In this document: in pieces, positions 11,889-23,128 of the stretch
Layout: the number at the start of each line of letters is the position of its first letter
Position numbering within the stretch: position 1 is the stretch's first letter
Source: Hermatobates lingyangjiaoensis
Taxonomy: Eukaryota; Arthropoda; Insecta; Hemiptera; Hermatobatidae
NCBI GenBank assembly: GCA_026182355.1
Contig: JAPFBL010001929.1
Location: 2,162,001 to 2,226,000, forward strand
Direction of reading: 5' to 3'
Length of the DNA: 64,000 nt
Position numbers and translations under genes: made by a program
Notes under the pieces: generated by a model
The model's database searches: none
What the model was told of the DNA's origin: nothing
Seen by the model: only the letters and a program-made list of their open reading frames with translations

Positions 11889-12285
11889 AAAGGGGTTCTT
11901 AATGGGGGTGAAATTCACTCACAGGGGTAAATTTTGAGTTTTTGGGGGGTGAATTGTCACCATTGTTTCAGAATGACGAAACTTATTATAGGTTTTACCT
12001 TTTAATTAAAAATTACAAAATACTTTTTTTATTGAATTGACATTTTATATATCTATTATATTATTAAACAGTAATTAATTTGTAAAATTATATTATAAGC
12101 ATAATACATGTAAAGTAATAAATAAAGATATATATACTAAGAAAGAAAAATTAAAGGTTCTTTTTTAATAATAATATATTATTTAGAATGCACTTTATAA
12201 AAAAGATTATTTTGAATGAGGGGGGGATTACAGTGTTACAAATCGTGAGAGGGTTGCAGGAACTAAACAAAGCTGAAAACCCCTG
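11889..12285. mobile_element. hAT-like non-autonomous element
   Basis: The left end AAAGGGGTTCTTAATGG and right end AAAACCCCTG are inverted, in the GGGGTTCT style of Charlie/SPIN-type hAT ends. The sequences just outside (aactaag and atctaag) are similar but not identical, so the target duplication is uncertain. There is no transposase; the interior is AT-rich. Confidence 0.5.
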
Positions 12286-13100
12286 ATCTAAGGTGATATT
12301 TTTATGTTACTTTCATTAAATATTAACATAGCGTATTCCTAGTCTCATTCCAATGTTTTGTTTTCTTTCTTTTAATCATAAAGTCCTTAACTTACCCTTT
12401 ACTATCATTAAATACTATTCCACAGATAAAATTGTTAAGGTAAATAGAAATTATAGTTAACTTGTTTAATGCATAATTAAAATAAGTAGATAATATATTT
12501 TGTACAAAGGTTTGCCGATTTTCATATTTTGTTCATTAAAGGCCACTGTATTTTCAGCTGAATGAATCAAGAGTAAATGTCCGATTGTGGGCAATCTACT
12601 GAGAATAATGAAATAGCTTTGTCGACAAGCCAGTTTTAATTCTCCTTTCAGTAAGCTATCACAGCACGACGGAATATTGTGGCTCATTAATCAATATCAA
12701 TAGGAAGCCTGTAATGTTCTGTCTGCCGGCCGGCCAGGTCATACTTTATGTGCTTCCACAATTAATTAACCAAAATAAAATTTAAATAAAACTTCATTAC
12801 TTTATCAGTTCTTTTTATTATTTTATCAATACAACTTACCAGCTTTCGACTAAGAATTGGTCTTCTTCACAAGTATAAATAATAACATTTAATTTTTTGT
12901 CTGATGTACTCTACAGCAGTATTTTAAACTGATAGTTGGTCGGTTGGATAAAACTTCCTAATGATCTACTTAATTTTTTTTTAAAAAGTAATTATATATT
13001 TTTGTCTGAAGATCAATTCTTGATAAAAATAATAAAAAGGACTGATCAAGTAAAGAAAAGTTTGTATTTTATAAGACTTATTATTAGTACATAATAATAA
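12286..13100. other. Unique DNA, small possible conserved block
   Basis: Positions 12530-12690 are balanced in composition and open in one minus frame for 73 codons, but no domain or splice site pair supports a gene. Confidence 0.35.
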
Positions 13101-13211
13101 GCCGAGCCTGTACGATGTCAGGTATTTCATGACTCCCGATTTAGACAATGTTGATTGTATCGCATCACAAAGGGCCAATGTTGGGCATTTGTTGTAGTAG
13201 TAGTAGTGCAT
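13101..13211 (+). repeat. SINE 3' part
   Basis: From gagcctgtacgatgtcagg to aaagggccaatgttgg; the tRNA-like head is missing. Confidence 0.65.
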
Positions 13212-13319
13212 CAGTGTTTCCCCTCTCCAGTATTTCGTAGGATAAAATCAAACTAACATTAAGGTAAAATATATAAAATTAATGTAAGTATAACATTATA
13301 TATATATAAACTATACTGA

Positions 13320-13365
13320 CAAAAAGAACGCACAGAATTAAAATAGAAACTCACTACTATATTGC
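13320..13365 (-). repeat. PLE 3' terminal fragment, family D
   Basis: Contains tagaaactcactactatatt, complementary to the gaaatatagtagtgagttt end seen at 28330 and 48820. It is joined directly to a family C end. Confidence 0.5.
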
Positions 13366-13562
13366 GATGTCCTCCAACCGTCTCTGTATCAGTGCGCTTG
13401 GTTTCCCTCTCTTATCTCTCCTGAAGACGGTTCAACCGAAAATTAGAAACTGTAAGTTTCTGTTTTTAATTTATCTATGTTTCTTTATGTACATTGAACT
13501 GTATTTGTCCATTTCGGATCGTATTTTCATCGAAAAAGTATATATATATATATATATATATT
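13366..13562 (+). repeat. PLE 3' end, family C, running into (TA)n
   Basis: From ccaaccgtctctgtatcag through ctgaagacggttcaacc and gaaaatta to the terminal cggatcgtattttcatcg, followed at 13541 by (TA)n. Confidence 0.75.
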
Positions 13563-13887
13563 TATACGTTTCACGATGAATCACAAACACAGAACTAAGG
13601 AACACACTTACAGTCTCTAATTTTCGGTTGAACCGTCATCAGGAGAGTTGAGAAAGGGACACCAAGCGCACTTGTGAAGCGACGGTTGGAGACCAACAGT
13701 GTTGTCACACGCGTGCCCGGTTCAAGTGAGGTAACAGAAATTAACTAAGAATAAGCTAAGAAATAGAAAGTGAAAATGAAGAAAATTAGGAAATTTTAAT
13801 AATAAAAACTTAAAAGATAATAATGAAGAAAATAAGAGGAAAGTAGCTGAAACAAAATAAAATCCAGGAATATGAATAATAGATACT

Positions 13888-13889
13888 TA

Positions 13890-13931
<42 letters not shown>
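13888..13931. repeat. (AAT)n microsatellite
   Basis: About 14 AAT units inside the PLE 3' UTR. Confidence 0.9.
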
Positions 13932-13934
<3 letters not shown>

Positions 13935-14032
13935 GATGATTGGAATAAAGTTGTAAAAATAATAATTTAAGATAAAAATAAAAGGATAATAATAGTCAAA
14001 GGTAAACTAATCTCTAACCATTCAGAACAGCC

Positions 14033-14146
14033 CTACCTTTTTAAATTCAAACCTGGTTTACAACGCGCATTAAGAAACCAGATATATGCCTCCTCGGATG
14101 CGCGTAAGGTGACCGTTTTACTATCTGGAGGAACTTGTCGTAATAT
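14033..14146 (-). pseudogene. PLE GIY-YIG protein C-terminus (37 codons plus stop)
   Basis: An open frame reads ILRQVPPDSKTVTLRASEE then AYIWFLNARCKPGLNLKR and stop. It is collinear with the last 37 residues of the 60887-62506 protein with about ten differences, so this is a separate PLE subfamily whose end was kept open. The upstream coding part is gone. Confidence 0.8.
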
Positions 14147-14325
14147 CAGTTAATATTACGACTGATAATAATAAGTTAATAATAATAATAAGTTGATGAC
14201 GGTTCAACCGAAAATTAGAGACAGTAAGTGTGTTTGTTCCTTAGTTCTGTATTTGTGATTCATCGTGAAATGTTTGTTGTCCTTTTGGATCGTTTTCCTG
14301 TTTACAATATATATATATATATATA

Positions 14326-14830
14326 TAGAGTGTTAGTTGTCATTGAGAATCAGTGGGAATGAAGTTCAGAACTAAATATTCCTTAAGTAGATGTGAAATA
14401 TTAAAGGACCGATTTATTAATCGTATATAATGCTTGTTGAGGCCGATTTTTGCTTTTCAGTTTTGTATTTCTTCGGGATGTGGCTTTCGGAATGATTGGG
14501 AACCACTGAATCGACCAATGAAACATGTTAAATCAGAGTCATCATTTTTAATTATTTAATCTAAATAAATGTCGTATGTTAATATCAATCATTTAAATTA
14601 ACTGCGCAGTGGAATCACGTTTTAAATTGCTTATTATGCTTCGACAGTTACATATCCTCACTCCATCACTTTCATTTTCTACAGTTTTAACAACTTATTG
14701 TTGAATAAAACATTATAACTATATTAAGCAAAATTTCAAAATAGATGCATTTTTATTATGAGCCTGGCGATGGCTGTCACTTAGCCCAGACATCTTAGTC
14801 CTATTTTTGGATTTCAATCTGAGGACTTTA
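14326..14830. other. AT-rich DNA without recognised genes
   Basis: Nothing recognised beyond general AT-richness. Confidence 0.4.
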
Positions 14831-15100
14831 GGGGCCAAGGTAGCCCAGTGGGAACGTGCTCACCTCTGGACTAGTAGATCAATAACTTGAATTTTCTTGA
14901 GTGTTCAATAACCACTCTGGCCATCTTCACGCATAACTTGAAAAAATCTACCACGTCGTCCATCGGAGAGTATGCTAAACTGTTGGCCAGGTACGTTAAA
15001 CCGAGCCTGTACAATGTCAGGTACTCCATGATTCTCAATTTAGAGAATGTTGATTGTATGGTATCACAAAGGGTCAATGTTGGACATATCTAGTAGTAGC
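14831..15100 (+). repeat. tRNA-derived SINE copy, diverged in the middle
   Basis: It starts ggggccaaggtagcccagtg (A box) and continues through a diverged middle (actctggcc, gtcgtcc, cggagag) to gagcctgtacaatgtcagg and cacaaagggtcaatg. Confidence 0.7.
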
Positions 15101-15110
15101 AGGCAACCTT

Positions 15111-15332
15111 TTAGGTTACAGTGACTGTCCCACAAGGGAACACATATAGGTCGACACATTGAGACCTTTGTGATACTACGCAAAGAAAATTGCTTCTACA
15201 TTGTGATTGATGACCGATGTGATCAGATTTATTCACTTCACACTTGAATAAATAGAGAGACAGGTGGGTAGCAAGCCCCAGACCTGCCAGTCCAGAGGTG
15301 AGGGCGTAAGCCACTGAGCTGACATGGCCCCC
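15111..15332 (-). repeat. tRNA-derived SINE copy, inverted relative to its neighbour
   Basis: The minus-strand head lies near 15332 (gggggccatgtcagctcag) and the tail near 15111 (cactgtaacctaaaagg). It lacks the central gcctgtacgatg block. Its tail abuts the tail of the preceding plus-strand copy. Confidence 0.7.
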
Positions 15333-15888
15333 TGTTGGGTATACAGTGTGTTCTATCATAAGAATCCTATGGTTAGACTGAACACCACTGCACTGCACAA
15401 CTTAACCTGCTATGTCTTTTACGTTGATCTAAAAATGTATATATAGAATATGCCTTCACACCCTCAGATGTATGTCACAGATTAGGTTAAAATAATCTGT
15501 TGCCTTGAGAGCGAACAATTCATCATATTCGTAATTAACAGTTTTAGATTCATATCTTCATTGTTTACCTTACGACGTTCAAACAGCTATCATTAGCCTT
15601 AACGATATCGATCGAGCCTGTTATTTCATAATATCGACTCTATTTCAACTCGATTTTATTTTAAATGGACCTTTTGTCCGTAATGTAATGACTGTATCGA
15701 CCGCTGAGATTGATATCGACCATTTTCGGGATTCCTGGTACAAAGTATAATTATAAATGACCGGATATATCAACAGGTGTGAAGACTGGCAAAGAATTAC
15801 TAAATTATTTTCTAAAGTCATATAAGAAATCTGTTTTAGATGGTAATTAAGGCTCGAAAAAAAAAATAGATAAAAGTTGAAAGCTCAC
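15333..15888. other. Intron DNA downstream of the F3 exon
   Basis: Between 15600 and 15725 the word atatcgat/tatcgac occurs five or more times in both orientations. No further exon is recognised. Confidence 0.35.
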
Positions 15889-15987
15889 CTGAAGTAAGTC
15901 AGCAGTGTTCTGCGACTTTGCGAGGATCTTAGTTTTAGTGTCGAGAAGGACTATCCTTGAAGGGCCAAGGCCCAGCAAACGGGAGGC
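15889..15987 (-). CDS. Host exon: FERM-domain protein, start of lobe F3
   Basis: This is a 99-bp exon, exactly 33 codons. The acceptor is a long pyrimidine tract ending in tgtttcag, and the donor is cag followed by gtgagc, close to consensus. The peptide contains RLLGLGPSRIVLLDTKTK, which matches the opening strands of FERM lobe F3 (talin: RLLGITKDSVMRVDEKTK). It ends ...SQNTADLLQ, where such domains usually continue with a tryptophan in the next exon; that exon was not found lower in the window. The codons are GC-richer than the flanks. The open frame continues past both splice sites into intron (for example 15847-16053), which is not coding. The phase agrees with the exon at 23129-23278, 7.1 kb upstream in transcript order. 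Confidence 0.75.
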
Positions 15988-16489
15988 CTGAAACAGATGT
16001 GGTGAGTTAGAAAGGGTCAGACGACTGCAAAACTGCAGACATAGAAAGAACATAGAGAGTATGCGAACAATTCAAAAATTGAGTATTCAAAGTACCTGTT
16101 AAAATAACTCCTAAAAAAGTATAGTAAAAAATACTTTTATAAAATATAAACTCAGAGAAAATCAGAGACAATATACAATCACAAAAAAAAATCCGAAATA
16201 GACTGCCCTGGTTCCTTAGTGACATCAAGAGAATATGTGCATGAGAAGAGGAAGAAATACATAAAACATAAATACATCGGGTTTCATCAGTTTTCCAGTT
16301 CGAATCAAAATCTCCATTTTCAGAATATGAAAACGGTGTTATTAAATCAATACATATTGTTGGCTGAAGTTTCTTCAAGATGAAGTAAACTTTTTCATAT
16401 GCCAAAGTAAAAAATCATGGTAAAGAAAAAAGTGTGAATGTACTAATTATAGAGATAAAACAGAATGTTAGAAGAACAAAACCTAATTA

Positions 16490-16870
16490 ATGTTCCATTG
16501 AATGTTTTCAGTATCACGAGACAAATAAGTTTTTTGTTAATTAGTTCTTTAATTATTTATTAAAAATTAAGATATGTAAAAATAAAACAGATGGAAATAG
16601 ATTTCTTACAACAGAGCTAAATGGATTTCTGTCTTATAGATCTAACATTAAACTGTAGATTAAACGCGATCGGGAAGAATGAATTCTTAAGAGTAGGTAA
16701 AACGTTATAAAGAGAACAAATGATAAAAAAGTACGAAAATTATAAAAAAATATTTAATAAATAAGCGAAAATAAAAACAAATAACAATAGAAGATGAAAA
16801 AGAAAACCCTAGTGGGCCCAGGTTGAGGTCAGAAGGGCCTAAACAAATCCTATGCATGCAGAGAAGTTTC
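16490..16870 (-). repeat. Possible decayed PLE 3' end
   Basis: The minus strand near 16850 reads LCMHRICLGPSDLNLGPLG, which resembles the PLE end ...ARSPPGLNL. A long A-rich stretch of the type seen in PLE 3' UTRs follows. The similarity is weak. Confidence 0.3.
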
Positions 16871-17324
16871 TAAATGTACATATCTTTAGCGTAATTCGAG
16901 AGGAGACCTTTATTGAAACATATCTTTTTGAATAATACGAGTATACCGAAACTTGTTCCTAAAGGTATAATTTTTTATTTTTTCATACCCTCAGCGTTAA
17001 TCTTATTTGGTTGTCACTTTCTACCTAATGTATAAATCATCTTATGTTTATCTTAAAATGCTATTTAAACAATACATATTGCTGGCTGAATAAGATATCA
17101 GTTCTATAGTTCTATAAACTTTCTATAGATATGTTCTATAAACATTAAAACATTTTTTAAGAAACATAAAAAAACAAGAAATAATAAACATTTAATCTTT
17201 ACAAAGGTATTGCATCTTATTCTACGAGTATAAAAAATATATACAAATTTGTATACAGAAATGTAGCTCTACAATGACAGAAATGAACAAAAAGGTATAA
17301 TTATATCATAACCCTTTTGCAATG

Positions 17325-17335
17325 ATATTATATAT

Positions 17336-17382
<47 letters not shown>
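17325..17382. repeat. (TA)n microsatellite
   Basis: Two TA runs separated by a short aaa interruption. Confidence 0.9.
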
Positions 17383-17384
<2 letters not shown>

Positions 17385-17539
17385 TAATAGCGATATTATA
17401 TATTACCCTTATTGTATTATAGACATACATGTTATATAGACTTTGTACAATATGTACCTATGTTTTATATATTTACTTGCATGTTGTGCTTTTTTAAGAA
17501 ATGATTTTAAGTATAAGCTCCAATGTAAGTTGTTTCTAT

Positions 17540-17905
17540 TATATCGTGTATCCCAAAGTGGATGTAGGATAGTACAGCAGGATATGGGTAGGGATGTAAA
17601 GCGGTAATGTTGCTAATCTAAGAGCCATATTAAACTATAACAGCAGGCATTTTTTTTTTTGAAATATCAGTGAAGGATTTCGCAAGGACTGTGGCAGGCG
17701 GGATATTGAATGTATTGGCACAAGAGAAGGAGGGTTGAATGTAAGGGATTTGGGGAAACAGGGCTGTTTGGCCGCATGCATGATTCATACTCGTCATTGG
17801 CAGTAATCCCTTAACGCCTCTGACCCGCCATGCTCAACCCCAATAAACACACATACATTACGATTTCGGAAAACTAATACACAAAGACGAATCATTCCCA
17901 TAACA
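17540..17905. other. Non-repetitive, GC-richer block in the intron
   Basis: About 360 bp of balanced, low-repetition sequence (for example gccgcatgcatgattcat and aacgcctctgacccgcc) without an open frame or splice pair. A conserved non-coding element is possible. Confidence 0.3.
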
Positions 17906-18011
17906 GCCAACCCCACAACCCATCTCATTATCATGGGGAAATCGCCTCTGTTAAAAATCTCTATTTAATGACAAAATCTAGTCTTATACGGAGGCAAACA
18001 AAAAGAAACTA

Positions 18012-18645
18012 CACCACACAACCAATGTCCCTGGACTCTTTGAGGGTTATCAAGAACATCAACTTTGTCTTCCAACGTTTCGAAAATTTATATTTTCATC
18101 ATTAAGGCTGCAAGAAAGTACATAATATATTATTATTATTAACGAACAAATATCGAATTAAAACATAAAAAAAATTATAATAATTAATCATACCTTACCC
18201 TGAGTGTAGGAGTTAAAAACAATGGCATCTTATTATTTCCACTGAGGTTAGTATTATAAATATTAGAACTATAATATATCTTCTTATCTCGTATACTGCT
18301 GGTGTAGCTCTCTGACCGGTTTCGGGTGTCACCCATCTTCAAAAAGAACTGAAAAGTAGTTATTTTTGAAGATGGGTGACACCCGAAGCTGGTCAGAGAG
18401 CTACAGCAACAGTATAGGAAATAAGACGATATATTATAGTTCTAATATTAAAAACAGTAGGTTCTGACTACCTCAGGCTATTATCTGAAGAGTTTATAAA
18501 TTATGGATATAGGAAGAGATTATAGATTGCGTATTTTTTTGTTACCTTGATAATGAAAATAGAAATTTTCGTAACGTAGGACGACAGAGTTGAGTTTTAT
18601 GACCAAATAATCCTCAAAGAGTCCAGTAACATTGGTTGTGGAATT
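18012..18645. repeat. Outer foldback enclosing a second foldback
   Basis: The left arm (caaccaatgtcc...ggactctttgagggttatc...cttccaacg) and the right arm (cgtaggacgacagagttg...cctcaaagagtcc...cattggttg) are inverse complements. Each carries a hairpin with GAAAA/TTTTC stem followed by cgaaacgttgg or its decayed form. The element at 18242-18455 sits in the loop. Confidence 0.65.
18242..18455. repeat. Foldback, family A
   Basis: The arms run gaggttagtattataaat...gtagctctctgaccgg...gggtgtcacccatcttca and back. The loop is about 25 bp. The same family occurs at 55551-55930 and, as a short form, at 41028-41112. Confidence 0.75.
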
Positions 18646-19246
18646 ACTGATTGTGCAACCAATGGTGCTGGTCTATACTAGAAGATGAAAGTATTATAAA
18701 AAGAAACTAACATACGAAAGAAGACATACAACAACATGCTATCACAAATCAAAACATGGTACAAAAACAAGGGCCTAAAACCAAAACAATCTCTTGGTAA
18801 CTTTTTTACTCAGTTCCTAATAAACATTTTTTGCAACATTATTGATTTTGAAGAGCAGTAACGTTTTTATTAAAGAAATAATACATTTATTCATGTAAGA
18901 CCCTATGTAAATCACTTCAGTACCCTACCTTTGAAGGAGACCCGTATTGTTATATGGTTTTACTTCTTAATAATTCCGTCTTAATGGCATAGAAAAAATA
19001 TATTTTTTATATTTTAAATCCTAAATATTATTTATTTCTGTTTAATTATAAATATATTGTAAACTTTTCTATTTTAATATATAATTCTTTATAATCGATA
19101 TAATTTCCTTAATGTCCAAAGTAATTCAATTGTTCCCGAGGATTAGGTACAAAATAATAGCAATTAATCAACAAAACTTGATAATATCAGAACTTATAAA
19201 AAAATTACTTATAAAATTATTAACATTTCTTCTCCCCGGACCACAT
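18646..19246. other. AT-rich intron DNA
   Basis: Nothing recognised beyond AT-richness. Confidence 0.4.
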
Positions 19247-19438
19247 ATCATAAAAAAAACACATGACTTAGTGTTAAATTTATTATGTTGTCAACATAAC
19301 TCATGACATTAAATTTTGTCAAAAAACATGATAACTTGCGTGTTTTTCCTGCCTGTGATGTTGTTTATTGACATAATTTAACATCATGAGTTATGTTTTC
19401 ATCATAATAAATTTACATTAAATCTTGCCTTTTTTACT
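19247..19438. repeat. Foldback, unclassified
   Basis: Arms around aaatttattatg...aacataactcatgac and gtcatgagttatgtttt...cataataaattt are complementary over about 75 bp. The mariner copy inserted at its right end. Confidence 0.6.
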
Positions 19439-19442
19439 AATA

Positions 19443-20354
19443 CGAGGTGTGTAAATAAAGTAGTGAGACTGATTTTTTTAAATTTTCTATTCAAATATAA
19501 TTACAATGTGATATTGTCACCTTCAAAATAGTTCCCTTCGGAAGCCACACAGCGCTGGAGACGGTCCTTCCAATCATTGTAGCATTGCTGGAACTCGGAT
19601 TCTGGAATGGCCTTCAGCTGGTCGGTTACAGCAGTTTGTATGTTTTGTAGTGTCCCGAAATGAGTTCCCTTGAGGTGATTTTTCAATCTCGGGAAGAGGA
19701 AAAAGTCACAAGGACTCAAGTCTGGTGAATAAGGAGGCTGAGGAGCAACAGGAATGTTTTTACTGGCCAAAAACTCGTTTATTGAGATGGTTTTTCGGAA
19801 CCATTTTCGCACAAATTTTTCTCATCTCCAATTCATTGGTCAAAATGTGATGAACGGAGGTGTGATTCAAATTCAACTGTTCCCCGATCATTCTGACTGT
19901 CAAGCGTCGATCTGAACGCACAAGGTTCCGCACTCTGTTGACATTTTCATCGGTGTTTGCACTTGAAGGCCTTCCGCTTCGTGGTTCATCTTCAATCGAC
20001 TCTCTTCCCTCTGAAAATTCCTTAAACCACCGAAAAACCTGTGCCCTTGATAAAACACGTTCTCCATAGGCCTCCTGAAGTTTTTCAAAAGTTTCGGTTG
20101 CATTATGTCCAAGTCTGAAGCAAAATTTGATTGCACACCGCTGCTCAACTTTGAGGTCACTCATTTTTAAAACGCTCAAGAAAAAACCATTTCACGAAAA
20201 CCAACGCTACGGACAAACAAATGACTGTGGCGAGTTCAGATTCATACTGGAGGCGCATCACACGTGCACCTGACGCTACTCAAGGCCACGCGTCTCCAGC
20301 GTTGCCAGATCGAAAGCGACGTTGCCAGTCTCACTACTTTATTTACTCACCTCG
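19443..20354 (-). mobile_element. mariner transposon, internally deleted copy 1
   Basis: Terminal inverted repeats of about 28 bp begin cgaggtg(t/a)gtaaataaag and are flanked by TA on both sides (19441-19442 and 20355-20356). Its length of 912 bp compares with about 1.3 kb for intact mariners. The missing part lies in the catalytic core. Confidence 0.9.
19501..20179 (-). pseudogene. mariner transposase, broken (DD34D type)
   Basis: The N-terminal part (19760-20179 frame) holds the helix-turn-helix DNA-binding region, from MSDLKVEQRCAIKFCFRLG through VFRWFKEFSEGRESIEDE to LNHTSVHHILTNELEMRK. After CAKMV the frame shifts at a deletion. The C-terminal part is in another frame (19501-19812) and keeps YSPDLSPCDFFLFPRLK with the third catalytic Asp, then WKDRLQRCVASEGNYFEGD. 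The first two catalytic aspartates are missing, so it cannot be active. The family recalls the SETMAR-type mariners. Confidence 0.9.
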
Positions 20355-21435
20355 TATATGCTTCAGGAAGAAGAGTTACCATGTATTCATAGATTTGTGG
20401 TTTTATTTCGTTATAGTTCCCTGTTATATTTTCTATATGTTTTCTACACTTAGTTTTAGAGCAAATGTAAAGGCCATGCCTAACCTTTAAGGAAAAAATA
20501 ACAAAGAAATGTACCTGCTTTCCAATATGAAACAGATGTACACTCCATACCCTCACCCACTTCCATCCTATTCCCAGTCAGTTGTACCATAGACACTCAC
20601 TCTTACGAGTAGGTAGGTACTCTCTTCCTTATCATATCTTATTTTGTTCCATTTACTTTATGCTACAGATAACTCTCTGATGACATTGTATTTTTTTTAA
20701 TTAATGCCTGAAGAAGAACACTACGTGCTCGAATTAGTTGTTTATACTATTAATTAAATTTCTATATGTGGAGACTTTCATTAGCTTTTTACCCTACATA
20801 TAAAGGCTTGCCTTGTATAAGCCCTGGTAATACCAAAACATTTTCAGCGAGACTTCAGCTAAACATTAATTATCATTATTTTGGACCTAACTCTCTAGAA
20901 TCCAATTTAGTACTTATGAATCATTATTATTATGTAATGTCCTTTTTTGACGTATTAACAAAAATTATCTCTCCTTCCAATGAAGTTCCTAACCAGAATT
21001 TCTATTAATACATGAAGAATGTTATATTCATGACATTGGGTCTTTCACCAAAGTTATAATTTTTTAAACTTCTATGATTAGAGATTAGACAATGCCCTGA
21101 TAGGGCGAGCTTTATGGGGTATTGAATTGGACAGGCAGACTCACACTTGGCTTCGCCCGTATCCCAGCTACACTGATATTCCCCATTATCACATATCAAG
21201 CCCTAACTATCAGAGGGGCACTGCGTGATTGTTTCAACTGCGTTAGTAATACAGTTACCTCCTTCCCTTCTCAACACACAATTCAAGTTTCATCAATGCA
21301 GTAATTAGACCATGTGTTGATATGGCCAATATACCATATTGTTTCTCTTGCGAATAAATAACCAGTATATTATTGTTTAAACTGATCCCCTTGCGGGGAT
21401 AACGTCAGCCGTTTACCAAATTTTTGTTTGATCTG
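20355..21435. other. Intron DNA with a possible PLE hairpin relic
   Basis: Near 20705-20740, cctgaagaagaac...gtgctcgaattag keeps the CTGAAGA plus hairpin plus GAA order of the PLE motif with a broken GAAA. Nothing else is recognised. Confidence 0.35.
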
Positions 21436-21673
21436 TGATTCTACATTGGGAGTACTAAATTTTGCCAAACTCAAGTAAATTTCATGTAGGGATCTTTAAC
21501 GAGTACCTGACATCGTACAGGCTCGGACGTCGGCTTAACGTCCTCTCCGAGGAAGGACGTACTCAGATTTATTCACCTTCCACGTGAATAAATCGTTGAG
21601 GGTCAGGTGGGAATCGAACCCTGGACTACCAGCCAGAGGCGAATACGTAACCACTTAGTTAACCTGGCTCCAT
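21436..21673 (-). repeat. tRNA-derived SINE copy
   Basis: A well-preserved minus-strand copy: head ggagccaggttaac near 21673, B-box region ggttcgattcccacctg, gaggacgttaagcc and gcctgtacgatgtcagg. Truncated at its 3' end near ttgggagtac. Confidence 0.8.
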
Positions 21674-22059
21674 AACCAGTATAAGTGGTCAGCTTATTAT
21701 TAAATAACCAGTATTAACTGTGGCTATTAATTCAATCATAAAAATATCTAAAGATAAATTAAAAATTTGGAGATTGTTTAAAAGTGATTTTATTGAAGAT
21801 GAAGAGGTTGAAGCAGTCAGGTTGATTCAGTGAACTAGTTATAGACTGACATTCACATCTATTTTAGCTATTTAAATAGAAAAATACAATATCTTCTAAA
21901 ATATAAATAGAGATGTTGGTTTATAAATACATATATTATATCTATCAGAATTGATACATCAATTATAATTGCCTGTTGAGTAGATGGAAAGATATTACAA
22001 ACTATTTATTTAAAATTATACATAACAAATTGATTTTAACATATGCAGCTTAGATTATG
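21674..22059. other. AT-rich intron DNA
   Basis: No feature recognised. Confidence 0.4.
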
Positions 22060-22385
22060 TTAGGTTTCAGTAGGCGTCCCATGAAAAAACACACGTAGTT
22101 CGAACATTGGCCTTTTTTGATACTACACAATGAACACAATAAACATTGATGCCTCCAACCTTCAAAAAACTATGTGTACGTTTCCCTCGGAGAGGGATGT
22201 TAAGTTGTTAGTTCCGAGCCTGTACAATGTCAGATACTCGTTAGGGATCCCTATTCTAAATGTGACCTCAGTTATGCAAAATTTAGGACTCCCAATGTAT
22301 AATACTCATTATATGGTATCATAAAACAGAAATCTTTGGGGCATGTGTGATTTCTTTGTGACAGTCACTGTAACCTAACTTATAT
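22060..22385. repeat. Chimeric SINE: minus-strand tail joined to plus-strand body
   Basis: 22060-22135 matches the reverse complement of the SINE tail (gttaggtttcagtagg...cgaacattgg). 22175-22385 is plus-strand body and tail (gagagggatgttaag, gagcctgtacaatgtcag, agtcactgtaacctaac). The two tails are inverted relative to each other, so the unit is a palindrome-ended chimera. Confidence 0.65.
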
Positions 22386-22727
22386 AACCGATTTCACAAT
22401 CCACATTTGCAAATTAAAACATCAGAATAACCCCTGACCCTCCTCCGTCCACAGATTAACAGTTGAAAACGTTTTATTGTCTTTAAACTGTTATGATTAT
22501 AAGACAAGCACGCTGAACCATATATGGTTAAAACAATTTTCTTTCAAAGTAAAAGACAACTCCAATTATTTCTATCTTCATACTTTATGGTTGTCCAACA
22601 TCATTCAGAATCCATTGATGGTTGATTACTCACTGCCTTATAACCAATAACGGTCAAAAGAATCATCAATTATCCACGCCCTAGCGTCAATCTTCCTCAA
22701 TGCTACAAAGCTTCCATGAAACCTTAC

Positions 22728-22773
22728 TACGAGGTTTCATCGTATCGTATTTGTCAAAATACGAAACCTCGTA
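22728..22773. repeat. Short inverted repeat, hairpin
   Basis: tacgaggtttc and gaaacctcgta form an 11-bp stem around a 24-base loop that itself contains cgtatttgtcaaaatacg. Confidence 0.6.
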
Positions 22774-23128
22774 TTTGACAAACTACCAGGACAACTGCCT
22801 ACAAGGATTGCCGACTAACCACAAGATCATCATTACAACTTGTTCACATGAGAGCCTAACGTTTATTAGAAAAGCTTACTAACTTCTACACTTATTGCAT
22901 CAGCACTGGAGGACTTCTGATATAGAACTGTAACACTCATTATCTTACTAGCTATTACACTTGTAGGAAATGTATTTTTATTAACAAAAAAATTGGTAGC
23001 ATATGAGAGAGAAACAAAAAAAAAAAGAATGCATCTGAACCGAATATTTTAGAATACTATTAAATACAATTCAAAGCGGGACACTAATAATGTTTATGTA
23101 CAATAAAACTAAATGGTTTTTCTTTTAC

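Larger units (their letters stand above)
13567..14325. mobile_element. PLE fragment with inverted 3' ends
   Basis: The left end (13567-13645) is the inverse complement of the right end (14190-14262): both carry atgacggttcaaccgaaaa-type hairpins and the outer block ttccttagttctgt...ttgtgattcatcgtga. Between them the minus strand holds the PLE C-terminus (14033-14146) and an A-rich 3' UTR with an (AAT)n tract. This is a smaller version of the composite at 60262-62927. Confidence 0.7.
15988..23128 (-). other. Intron of the FERM-domain gene
   Basis: These 7,141 bp lie between the two inferred exons. They hold a (TA)n tract, a nested foldback (18012-18645), a foldback at 19247-19438, mariner copy 1, SINE copies and possible decayed PLE sequence. 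No further exon was recognised. This call depends on the exon calls. Confidence 0.6.

Noticed and set aside
15600..15725. Cluster of atatcgat/tatcgac words as a regulatory site
   Set aside because: The number of copies is small and partly palindromic by nature; no support beyond word counts.
16007..16405. 132-codon minus frame beside the F3 exon
   Set aside because: It lies upstream of the splice acceptor in a hydrophobic AT-rich intron, in a different frame from the exon.
19900..20160. 86-codon minus frame in mariner copy 1 (and its twin at 34139-34399)
   Set aside because: Shifted-frame shadow of the transposase N-terminus.
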